Assembly (NCBI GenBank): GCA_902500705.1 | Contig: CABVRR010000022.1 | Coordinates: 3,194 to 35,481, forward strand | Source: an uncultured Nitrospira sp. | GTDB lineage: Bacteria > Nitrospirota > Nitrospiria > Nitrospirales > Nitrospiraceae | Direction: 5' to 3' | DNA: 32,288 nt | Shown: piece by piece, positions 26,066 through 32,288 of the stretch | Position numbering within the stretch: position 1 is the stretch's first letter | Layout: each line of letters starts with the position of its first letter | Made by a program: the position numbers and the translations under genes | The notes under the pieces: model-generated | What the model saw: only the letters and a program-made list of their open reading frames with translations | What the model was told of the DNA's origin: nothing | The model's database searches: none

Positions 26066-26803
26066 TCAGTGCGCGTGTTCGTGGGAATACCGCCCATTCC
26101 CGTTCCCGTTGGTAAACCCGGCTTCGCCGTTGCCGTGTACATATCCGGCAACCGTATGAGCCGCAGCGCTGCCGTTGGTCTGTTTACCCTTTGCGTTGAC
26201 GCACTCCACCAACGCCCAAAACCGTAATGGGTTGACCTTCTGCTTTCTGGCAATTTGCAGTGACGTTCCCTCTACCACGGTATTCAGCGATAAGTCCGTC
26301 CGCCAGCCGAGATGTTTGGTCAACGGGGAAATCACCTTTTCCACGGCGGCAATGACCTTGTTGCCGTTGCTGAAATGGTTGAGCATGATGATGCGGCCAC
26401 CAGGACGGCAGACTCGGATCATCTCATTGACCACCTTTCGATGGTCGGGAACCGCCGTCACCACATACGCGGCAACGACCGTATCGAAACTGTCGTCGTT
26501 GAACTCCATGGCCCCTGCGTCCATGCGGTGAAGTTGGACGTGGTCAAGCCGGTTGGCTTCCGCCTTTTCCTTGGCTTTCGCCAGCATCCCTTCGGACAAA
26601 TCAATCCCAACAATCCGGCAATGCCGTGGATACATCGGAAGCGCGAGCCCGGTCCCCACTCCTACCTCAAGGATCCGTTCGTCAGGCTGGACATTCAAAT
26701 TCCTGATCGCCGATTCACGCCCTTCATGAAAGACCTTCCCGAAGACTTTGTCGTAAAACCCCGCATAGGAGGTGTACACACGCTCAATCTTGATGGGATC
26801 CAT
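26066..26803 (-). CDS. PmtA-like phospholipid N-methyltransferase
   Basis: A 245-residue class I SAM methyltransferase. It opens MDPIKIERVYTSYAGFYDKVFGKVFHEGRESAI, which matches the Rhodobacter-type phosphatidylethanolamine N-methyltransferase opening, and has motif I LEVGVGTGLALPMY, IVGIDLSEGML and VVAAYVVTAVPDH. The likely role is phosphatidylcholine or methylated-PE synthesis at the membrane face; related ubiquinone/menaquinone methyltransferases are the alternative. ATG at 26803 is chosen over TTG at 26815 because GGAGG sits directly before it. The last 35 residues form an odd tail rich in Asn-Gly repeats and histidine. Confidence 0.82.
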   Translation of the reverse strand: MDPIKIERVYTSYAGFYDKVFGKVFHEGRESAIRNLNVQPDERILEVGVGTGLALPMYPRHCRIVGIDLSEGMLAKAKEKAEANRLDHVQLHRMDAGAMEFNDDSFDTVVAAYVVTAVPDHRKVVNEMIRVCRPGGRIIMLNHFSNGNKVIAAVEKVISPLTKHLGWRTDLSLNTVVEGTSLQIARKQKVNPLRFWALVECVNAKGKQTNGSAAAHTVAGYVHGNGEAGFTNGNGNGRYSHEHAH

Positions 26804-27073
26804 GTTTTCCTCCAAACCTCACAGGGCCTCACCTCTGCCTACCACACCATGGCAGAAGCGACAGACCGACAGTGGGACACGGGATAAACTTAAGGCGGGA
26901 AATTCACATGGTACAAGGCCCGCCCGGAATGCAGCCGCGCGTACTGTAGCCAAACTTATCTTCTTGAGTCAACAGACTTCTTGGAGCGTCCGAGACGAAC
27001 ATACCGCCGTCAGTCCACGAATACCCTACTCGATTTCGTATCTGACGCGCCTTGATTCAGAGCTCATTCCTAT

Positions 27074-27706
27074 GTGATAGCTACGTCCATGATGCTGGCT
27101 GGCCTCTTTGCAGGGGCCCTATTCATCGGACTGATCGTCGGCGATTGGTTCTATTTTATTCGGCTGACCCCGGACGCCGTTCGGTACGGTTGCCTGGTCG
27201 CGAAGCACCAGGATCAGTGGCCTGGCACAGCGCTCACAACCCTGGGCGATCGGTTCACGCCTGAAGGCGTGCTGATGCTCCCGCATGGAGTGGCCTGGTT
27301 TTACCCGGAACTGTCCCAGATTGCGATCCGCCCGCAGTATCGCCTATTCTCCCGACGGTTTCGTACCGCCTGGCCTGTGAAAGGATTGATTCACCTTTCT
27401 CCTCAGGACCACTCGCTGAACACGCTGTGTGTAAAGCGGATTCCGTGGTCGTCGGCTATTATTACGCTCATCTGGTTCGCGCTCGTCTCGATCGGGTCTC
27501 TGATCTTCGTGGCGCAATATGCCATGGAGGGAGGATTCGCTTCGTTGGGAGGAGCCCTCACTGGCCTGGCGGTCATCGCCCTTGCAGGCCTTGTCTTCGC
27601 TTTTGGACTCGTCACGGCGGCATTCGCCTATCGGCTTGAAGACAGCCGCCTCATGCAGGTCTATGGCGAGTTGCGAGAGGCCATCGCGCAGGCCACCTCT
27701 TCCTAA
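27074..27706 (+). CDS. Membrane protein of unknown function
   Basis: A 210-residue protein with one N-terminal hydrophobic segment (about 7-25) and two more near 130-150 and 155-180. The part between (VRYGCLVAKHQDQWPGTALTTLGDRF...) is polar and beta-like and presumably lies outside the membrane. GTG at 27074 is the longest start; ATGs at 27089/27092 are equally possible. No family recognised. It is divergent from the PmtA-like gene across 270 bases. Confidence 0.65.
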   Translation: MIATSMMLAGLFAGALFIGLIVGDWFYFIRLTPDAVRYGCLVAKHQDQWPGTALTTLGDRFTPEGVLMLPHGVAWFYPELSQIAIRPQYRLFSRRFRTAWPVKGLIHLSPQDHSLNTLCVKRIPWSSAIITLIWFALVSIGSLIFVAQYAMEGGFASLGGALTGLAVIALAGLVFAFGLVTAAFAYRLEDSRLMQVYGELREAIAQATSS

Positions 27707-27724
27707 AACCTATCCCTGCGTTTC

Positions 27725-28063
27725 TCATTCTGCGCGAAACAGGCTTAGAAAGTGGTCGTATTCAGCCGGCAAACTCAAGGCCGATCGGTTGCGAGCCAGA
27801 CCGGCGATGATCCCGCGATGTTTCTTTGCAAGACCCGACGCCTCAAAGGCCAATCGGAACTGCCGCCATCGCAAGTCGTGATCGACCATGATGCGGGTTT
27901 GTTCTTCGAGCGGAAGTCCATGTATCATGGTGATCAAGGTGCGGATGGCCTTCTCCACGCTTTCATACGGAGAAGCCAGTTGCAGCCCGGCGTAGAACGT
28001 TTCCAGATGATGGCGGAATTCCGCTTTCAGAGCCGAGAATTGATCGGGAGTAGATTCGGGCAT
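27725..28063 (-). CDS. Small hypothetical helical protein
   Basis: A 112-residue, mainly helical soluble protein: ALKAEFRHHLETFYAGLQL, VEKAIRTLITMIHGLPLEEQ, then a histidine- and arginine-rich middle. No family was recognised. The start MPESTPDQF is preferred over one 17 codons upstream, which would run into the promoter region of the next gene. It converges with the membrane protein gene and is divergent from the His-cluster lipoprotein. Confidence 0.55.
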   Translation of the reverse strand: MPESTPDQFSALKAEFRHHLETFYAGLQLASPYESVEKAIRTLITMIHGLPLEEQTRIMVDHDLRWRQFRLAFEASGLAKKHRGIIAGLARNRSALSLPAEYDHFLSLFRAE

Positions 28064-28125
28064 GGTGTGCCGACGATGATACGGTATACATAAACCACGT
28101 GACAACTTTTCCACGGAGGATTGTT

Positions 28126-28611
28126 ATGAATCAATCGTTTACGGGACTGCTGGCATTAACGGGACTCCTCGTGCTGACGGGGTGCTCCTCTCATCACCAT
28201 CACCACGGGATGGCGGGAGGCGGCAAGAGCGACGCCTACTGGCAGAAGGGCCAGCAAGATATGGAAGGGCTGATCAATCGAACCGTCAAGGATCCTGAGA
28301 AAGCGAAGCAAGTCAATACCCTGGTCGGCGAGATCGTGAGCGAGCTCAAAGCCAGCCGTGAGCAAGAACGGGCCTATCACCGGGAACTCTACACGTTGAA
28401 CGCCAGCTATACCGCGGCGCCGGAAGAGTTTTCAAAAATCCTCAACGAAGCAAACATTCAGCGAATGCAGAATTCCGCCAAGGTGCTGAGCCTCCGGTTC
28501 AGGATGAAAGACCTGATGACCGCCGACGAATGGAAAGAGATCTCGGACCGCATGATCGCGTACAGCGGTCGCTATCAACATGGGAGCACGGGAGCAAAAA
28601 CGGGATACTGA
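28126..28611 (+). CDS. Lipoprotein with natural His5 cluster, CpxP/Spy-like
   Basis: A 161-residue lipoprotein: signal peptide, lipobox LTGC (C20), then SSHHHHHGMAGG, so five consecutive histidines (23-27) sit right behind the lipid anchor. The mature part is strongly helical (MEGLINRTVKDPEKAKQVNT...) and ends with a TADEWKEISDRM element like the LTxxEW pattern of Spy/CpxP-type periplasmic heavy-metal sensors. Metal buffering or an envelope-stress role is an inference. GGAGGA lies five bases before the ATG. A long hairpin follows the stop. Confidence 0.8.
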   Translation: MNQSFTGLLALTGLLVLTGCSSHHHHHGMAGGGKSDAYWQKGQQDMEGLINRTVKDPEKAKQVNTLVGEIVSELKASREQERAYHRELYTLNASYTAAPEEFSKILNEANIQRMQNSAKVLSLRFRMKDLMTADEWKEISDRMIAYSGRYQHGSTGAKTGY

Positions 28612-28626
28612 GCACAGTCAGAGGCG

Positions 28627-28677
28627 AGGTGAAGGTTGAGAGCCGAGACACTAAACTTTCTCGCTCAACCTTGACCT
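28627..28677. terminator. Long hairpin between convergent genes
   Basis: An almost continuous stem: AGGT/ACCT (28627-28630 with 28674-28677), AAGGTTGAG/CTCAACCTT (28632-28640 with 28664-28672), and an inner CGAGA/TCTCG (28644-28648 with 28659-28663), 18 pairs in all with a 10-base loop. It lies between convergent lipoprotein genes and touches the stop of the second. It may stop transcription in both directions, though neither side has a T-run. Confidence 0.55.
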
Positions 28678-29738
28678 TACTCTGGTCTTGCTGCTGCCGC
28701 CTTGAGCGGCACCGATACCCAGCTCGCCCCGGCGTCGGTGGAACGATAGAGCCCACTCCCGTTGGTGCCGGCATAGATGATCTGTGCATTCTTTGGATCC
28801 ATGGCCAGAGATCGCATGTTCAGCGTGGCGATTCCCCGATTCACCGCCTGCCAGGTTTTCCCACTATCCGAACTTTTCCAGACACCGCTGGGACCACCGA
28901 TATACAGCTGCGACGGTTCCTTCGGGTGAATGAGAATGCTGCTCACGAATGGCTCCGGAAGCAATTGGCCGATCCGCTCCCACTGCTCACCGTTATTCGC
29001 AGTGCGAAACAACCCTTTCGTCGTGCCCGCATAGACGATATCGGGGTTCGTCCGATCGATCTCAATCGCATTGACACCGAGCGCCATAGAGGCCATCAGT
29101 TCGCTTTCGGGAATGAGTCCGTTGTTGATCTTTTTCCAAGTTCCCGCTCCGTCGTCTGAGCGATACATCCCACCCGTCGTACCCGCGAACAAGATGGTAG
29201 GATCTTTGGGATTGATGGCAATGGATGTCACGATATGGACTTCCTTCATCCCGTTCATCCGTTCTTGCCATTCACGCCCCGCGTCCTTTGTGGAGAAGGC
29301 GCCCACCGTCGTCGCAATGTAGATTTTTTCGCTGAGGGCGGGATGGAACACGAATTGATTCACGAATGAGACATGTTCTTTGAGTCCGACATTATGCGGC
29401 AGCCAATGTTGCCCCCCGTCCGGACTCTTGTAGACTGCGTCCCCCATCGTCCCGGCATAGATCGTAGCCGGCAGCAGTGGATCGATCGCGAGCGTCGTCA
29501 CTCGGCGCGCACTGAAGCTAGGGAAACGCTCCCAAGTCCCACCCCCATCGCGAGATTTATACACCGCATCGTTCGTCGCGACGTAAAGGATATTCGCGTT
29601 CGTCGGATGCAGCGCAATCGAGACGACAGACTCGCTGTCCTTTTGGCAGCCAGTCGCACCGAATCCGATGAACAGAAGGGTCAAGACAAGCAGCAAGAAG
29701 TGACTGGACCGCAGCATAGTGGCGGCAGACCTAATCAT
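28677..29738 (-). CDS. Beta-propeller lipoprotein with seven Asp-boxes
   Basis: A 353-residue lipoprotein: signal peptide and lipobox with C31 (FGATGC), then repeats of about 45 residues. Each has an Asp-box-like motif: SRDGGGTW, SPDGGQHW, TKDAGREW, SDDGAGTW, TANNGEQW, SSDSGKTW and STDAGASW. Seven repeats suggest a seven-bladed propeller like Ycf48 and sortilin/BNR proteins, more likely a binding or assembly factor than a glycosidase. Start ATG 29738 or 29717; neither has a clear ribosome binding site. The stop lies within the hairpin at 28627-28677. Confidence 0.82.
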   Translation of the reverse strand: MIRSAATMLRSSHFLLLVLTLLFIGFGATGCQKDSESVVSIALHPTNANILYVATNDAVYKSRDGGGTWERFPSFSARRVTTLAIDPLLPATIYAGTMGDAVYKSPDGGQHWLPHNVGLKEHVSFVNQFVFHPALSEKIYIATTVGAFSTKDAGREWQERMNGMKEVHIVTSIAINPKDPTILFAGTTGGMYRSDDGAGTWKKINNGLIPESELMASMALGVNAIEIDRTNPDIVYAGTTKGLFRTANNGEQWERIGQLLPEPFVSSILIHPKEPSQLYIGGPSGVWKSSDSGKTWQAVNRGIATLNMRSLAMDPKNAQIIYAGTNGSGLYRSTDAGASWVSVPLKAAAARPE

Positions 29739-29800
29739 AGCGGTCAGATGGGAGTCAAGCAGGAGGACGGAACGTCACCGCTGGCGAAGTGAAGGAATTA

Positions 29801-30160
29801 TTAGGCCGCAGTACCAATGAGGCTTTCCAAGGGAATATGCAACTTATGGTGAAGTCGACGGATCATCTCAAGCGAGAGATTTCGTTTCCTCGTTAGAATT
29901 TCTGACACGCGCCCGCGCCCGCCCAACACCGTCTCTAAGTCTTTCCACGTCATGCCAAGTTGATCCATCCGAAATGTGATCGCGTCGATCGGGTCGGGAG
30001 GACACATCGCGTAATGCTTCGCTTCATATGCCTCAACGAGCGTCGTTAACACGTCCAGCTCATCACCAGCCTTTGTACCAAACTTGGCGTCCATCAATTG
30101 TTCGATGCGTTTCAACGTCCGATCATAGTCTCGGACCGTTTTGATCGGAGCGATGGTCAT
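29801..30160 (-). CDS. higA: HigA-type antitoxin
   Basis: A 119-residue antitoxin of the HigA (COG5499-type) family. The C-terminal half is a Cro/C1 helix-turn-helix (MTWKDLETVLGGRGRVSEILTRKRNLSLEMIRRLHHKLHIPLESLI). The N-terminal half (about 1-60) is helical and presumably contacts the toxin. It should neutralise HigB and repress the operon. Ribosome binding site GGAGAGGA precedes the ATG. It is second in the operon, 16 bases after higB, the usual toxin-first order of higBA. Confidence 0.92.
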   Translation of the reverse strand: MTIAPIKTVRDYDRTLKRIEQLMDAKFGTKAGDELDVLTTLVEAYEAKHYAMCPPDPIDAITFRMDQLGMTWKDLETVLGGRGRVSEILTRKRNLSLEMIRRLHHKLHIPLESLIGTAA

Positions 30161-30176
30161 GATATTTCCTCTCCTG

Positions 30177-30470
30177 CTAGATGCCCGTCACATCGATCGC
30201 ATCGTACTCAGTGTGCGTACCGATGAATCGGACATACACCACTCGGTACGGATAATTAATTTTCACGACGAGCCGATACTGGTTCCCCGCCATGTTGAAG
30301 ACAACCCGATTGCCCGGCAAAACACTGGCCGAACGAAAGTGCGACTTGACCGCCGATGGGGAAGCCCAATCGGCATGCGCAACCTCCTGATGCCAGGCTT
30401 CCAAAGGCCCCTTGGCCTTTGGGTATCGCTTCCAGAAGTTCCGCAGTGCCCGCTTGGCAATAATGCGCAC
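30177..30470 (-). CDS. higB: HigB-type mRNA interferase toxin
   Basis: A 97-residue RelE-superfamily toxin of the HigB family. It shows RIIAKRALRNFWKRYPKAKGPLEAWHQEV, HADWASPSAVKSHF, and the conserved core RVVFNMAGNQYRLVVKINY...VYVRFIGTHTEYDAIDV. It should cleave mRNA at the ribosome. The start is set at GTG 30470; a TTG at 30476 lies inside the predicted -10 element. There is almost no room for a leader, so translation may be leaderless or start with weak recognition. It is first in the operon under the promoter at 30476-30504. Confidence 0.9.
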   Translation of the reverse strand: MRIIAKRALRNFWKRYPKAKGPLEAWHQEVAHADWASPSAVKSHFRSASVLPGNRVVFNMAGNQYRLVVKINYPYRVVYVRFIGTHTEYDAIDVTGI

Positions 30471-30475
30471 GAACA

Positions 30476-30504
30476 ACTATATCATGATCCCAAATTGGGA
30501 TCAA
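30476..30504 (-). promoter_or_regulatory. higBA promoter
   Basis: On the minus strand: TTGATC (30504-30499), a 17-base spacer and TATAGT (30481-30476). The palindrome at 30485-30503 lies over the spacer and part of the -35. The expected start is next to the GTG of higB. Confidence 0.6.
30485..30503. promoter_or_regulatory. Putative HigA operator
   Basis: TGATCCCAA, one central A, TTGGGATCA: a perfect 9-bp inverted repeat of 19 bases inside the promoter of higBA, the expected place for HigA autoregulation. Confidence 0.65.
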
Positions 30505-30619
30505 TTAGACTCAAAGCAGGGACGGCGAATTCCAGAACCTGAGGATGACACTGAGGAGGCTGAACTTGTCTTTTGCGCGGCACCGGCGTACCGTTTATCC
30601 GCGTTCACATTATTAGAGG

Positions 30620-30943
30620 CATTTCGAAATAGGCAAAAAACTCACCGGCAAAGCACTCGCCGATTTCGAGGCAACGCGCGATGTGTGACAAGAAGTCCTG
30701 GGCGGCGTACGGGAGATCAAAGCCGGTGGAGGGAAGCGGACAAAGGTTGAAGCCAAATCGTACATTGTCCGTGTGCGGTTGAAGAGCGGACTCTCGCAGG
30801 CCAAGTTTGCCGCGGCACTCGGTGTGTCGAAACGTACCTTGGAGCAATGGGAACAAGGCCGCCGCAAGCCATCCGGCGCCGCGAAACAACTCTTGAAGAT
30901 TGCCGAACGTCATCCCGAGGTCTTCCTTGAGGTAGCGGCATGA
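30620..30943 (+). pseudogene. Antitoxin-type XRE regulator, broken by in-frame TGA
   Basis: Read in the frame ending at the TGA at 30941, the sequence gives HFEIGKKLTGKALADFEATRDV, then a stop (TGA 30686-30688), then 84 further codons: QEVLGGVREIKAGGGKR and a Cro/C1 helix-turn-helix (LSQAKFAAALGVSKRTLEQW) followed by EQGRRKPSGAAKQLLKIAERHPEV. This matches the RelE-partner antitoxins that end in an EQGRRxPSGAA helix. The TGA sits where a Trp or another residue is expected, and a start codon is not visible (ATA where ATG might have been; TAG at 30614 just upstream). A shorter product of about 56 residues from GTG 30773 cannot be excluded. No intact partner toxin is seen. Confidence 0.7.
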
Positions 30944-31034
30944 TGAGACCCGATAAGCTTCACACCCAGGCCAACCAGGTAGTTATGGAGATACTAATCA
31001 TAAGACCTATTTTTGTTTTACAGATGAGACGAAC

Positions 31035-31958
31035 TTGAAGATCTTCGTTAGCTGGTCAGGACGGCTGAGTCATAAAGTAGCAACCATCCTCAGAAACTGG
31101 TTACCCAATGTAATACAGTCCATTGATGCCTATGTCTCATCAGAAGATATCGATAAGGGAACAAGATGGTCTCATGAGATTGCTAAAGAGCTGGAAGCAT
31201 CAGACTTCGGCATCATATGTGTTTCAAGAGACAATTTAAATGCCCCATGGCTCCTTTTTGAGGCTGGTGCACTCTCAAAGAAGTTTGAGAGTGGCCGCGT
31301 TTCTCCTTTCCTGATAGACCTAAAAATTACTGACATCTCAGGACCATTGGCGCAGTTCCAGGCAACTCCTTTTTCCAAAGAAGAGATTAAGAAACTAATG
31401 TACTCCATAAATAGATCGGCCGACATCCCTACTTTGCATAATGAAAGACTGGACAGTTCGTTTGATAAATGGTGGCCCGATCTGGAGAAAGACCTTACTG
31501 AAACAATTAGAACGACATCTGTAGATACGAGTTTCCAAGAGCCAAGATCTCAGCAGGAGTTACTTGAGGAATTAGTCAGGAACTCTCGGACTACCCTGCA
31601 CATGATTTCTGATCAGCAACCTCTTCTACGGTGGTCGTCCATACCACCTCGCCTCCCAGATCCAGTCACGCAGCCTATCGTATTAACTAGAAGCGTAAGC
31701 AGTGGTTGGCCTGGGAAGACCAATCTCACACCAGACCAAAAAAAGTTACTCGGTCACCTATACTATCAACAGGCACAAACCCTTGATGAACTAATTATGC
31801 ACACTAACCTACCTGCGCAGTATGTCATTGATATCATCCAGCAATTATCTAAGATGGTCTCGCAGAAGAATCAGGACGGCAAGTACTGGGCTATAACGTT
31901 CGATAAAAAATGGGCTCGTGCCCTTGCGGAGGAAGCTAGCAGAGAAAGGATAAGATGA
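31035..31958 (+). CDS. TIR-domain protein with C-terminal winged helix
   Basis: A 307-residue protein. Residues 1-130 are a TIR domain: KIFVSWSGRLSHKVATILRNW (1-22), DAYVSSEDIDKGTRW (31-45), FGIICVSRDNL and WLLFEAGALSKK with the candidate catalytic glutamate E76. This is the bacterial TIR_2-like type often found as an NAD+-degrading or signalling defence domain. A coiled region follows, then a winged-helix-like domain near 231-288 (LTPDQKKLLGHLYY...TLDELIMHTNLPAQYVIDIIQQLSK...DGKYWAIT). TTG 31035 is the only plausible start in the open frame; no ATG or GTG exists upstream of it. Twelve of its 18 arginine codons are AGA/AGG and its GC is lower than its neighbours', so recent acquisition is likely. 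Confidence 0.82.
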   Translation: MKIFVSWSGRLSHKVATILRNWLPNVIQSIDAYVSSEDIDKGTRWSHEIAKELEASDFGIICVSRDNLNAPWLLFEAGALSKKFESGRVSPFLIDLKITDISGPLAQFQATPFSKEEIKKLMYSINRSADIPTLHNERLDSSFDKWWPDLEKDLTETIRTTSVDTSFQEPRSQQELLEELVRNSRTTLHMISDQQPLLRWSSIPPRLPDPVTQPIVLTRSVSSGWPGKTNLTPDQKKLLGHLYYQQAQTLDELIMHTNLPAQYVIDIIQQLSKMVSQKNQDGKYWAITFDKKWARALAEEASRERIR

Positions 31959-32043
31959 GGAGAATTTGCCTTAGTTGAGTGTATCAAAAGATGCCCCGCA
32001 GGCAAGTTGACTTCTCCGCTCGGGGACAGGGATAACTCCCTCC

Positions 32044-32288
32044 ATGCCTCGGGAACGTAACACCACCGCTGGCCCTCGCCTTCCCTCTGCCCCACGCTCT
32101 ATCCAGAAAGGCAGCTCGCTCGCGGATCTGCTTGATCGGGAAGCGATCGAGTGCCTCGCGCACAATATCGGCCTCGTACATCCCAATTTTGACGGCAAGA
32201 CCTTCCAGCGATTGGCATTGAACGGGCTGAAGCCGCTCAGCATCATGCAGCGTGGGCATCATCTGGCAAAGGCCCTCCGCGAGCATCT
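32044..32288 (+). CDS. DNA alkylation repair protein (AlkD-like), 5' part
   Basis: The frame runs off the window end, giving 81 residues. It begins MPRERNTTAGPRLPSAPRS and continues SSLADLLDREAIECLAHNIG, NFDGKTFQRLALNGLKPLSIM and QRGHHLAKALREH. This matches the opening of HEAT-repeat DNA alkylation repair proteins, which typically have 'F....AL.GL..LELKAR..HIA.AL' at the N terminus. The rest, including the glycosylase residues, is outside the window, so activity cannot be judged. The start is the first ATG; the ribosome binding site is weak. Confidence 0.72.
   Translation, partial: MPRERNTTAGPRLPSAPRSIQKGSSLADLLDREAIECLAHNIGLVHPNFDGKTFQRLALNGLKPLSIMQRGHHLAKALREH

Noticed and set aside
30141-30542. 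Plus-strand frame of 133 codons across higB
   Set aside because: It is antisense to the clearly recognisable HigB toxin.
30484-30750. Plus-strand frame starting MIPNWDQLDSK within the higBA operator
   Set aside because: It overlaps the operator and the antitoxin relic in another frame, and the translation becomes arginine-rich and unstructured.

Overview
The window reads as a chromosomal segment of a Gram-negative, Nitrospira-like bacterium (phylum Nitrospirota). This assignment is an inference. It rests on the moderately high GC, many lipoproteins with clear lipoboxes, a DapL-type lysine/peptidoglycan route, and the run argD-argF-argG-argH followed by lysA-dapA-dapB. No rRNA, tRNA, CRISPR array or intact insertion sequence was found.

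Layout. (1) 49-771 is a minus-strand zinc-ribbon membrane protein, divergent from the biosynthetic operon. (2) 941-9017 is a tightly packed plus-strand operon: argD, argF, argG, argH, a small LptM-like lipoprotein, lysA, dapA, dapB. Several stop/start codons overlap. Together with dapL at 21.0-22.2 kb it covers the last four steps of arginine synthesis and several diaminopimelate/lysine steps; dapF is not in the window. (3) 9018-11160 holds small metal-binding and lipoprotein genes and a small transaldolase, with well-formed divergent promoters. (4) 11161-17003 contains a family 5 uracil-DNA glycosylase (minus), then a plus-strand run of lytic transglycosylase, glycerate kinase and an 873-residue phosphohistidine phosphotransferase resembling rifampin phosphotransferase. 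(5) 17140-19464 is rmuC, a MazG-like pyrophosphohydrolase and a zinc-ribbon PilZ protein. (6) 19479-23003, minus strand: panC, folK, dapL and a class I glutamine amidotransferase. (7) 23270-28611 holds mostly uncharacterised genes: a VOC-like protein, a methyltransferase-like protein, an orphan, a PmtA-type methyltransferase, a membrane protein, a small orphan, and a lipoprotein with five histidines next to its lipid-anchored cysteine. (8) 28677-29738 is a seven-repeat beta-propeller lipoprotein.

The last 2.5 kb is accessory in character. It carries a higBA toxin-antitoxin operon whose promoter overlaps a perfect palindrome, an antitoxin relic broken by an in-frame TGA, and a TIR-domain protein with a predicted C-terminal winged helix. 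The TIR gene has AT-richer, AGA/AGG-rich codons unlike the host genes. The segment ends in a truncated DNA alkylation repair gene. The most unusual items are the TIR-winged-helix protein with its surroundings and the RPH-like phosphotransferase beside glycerate kinase.
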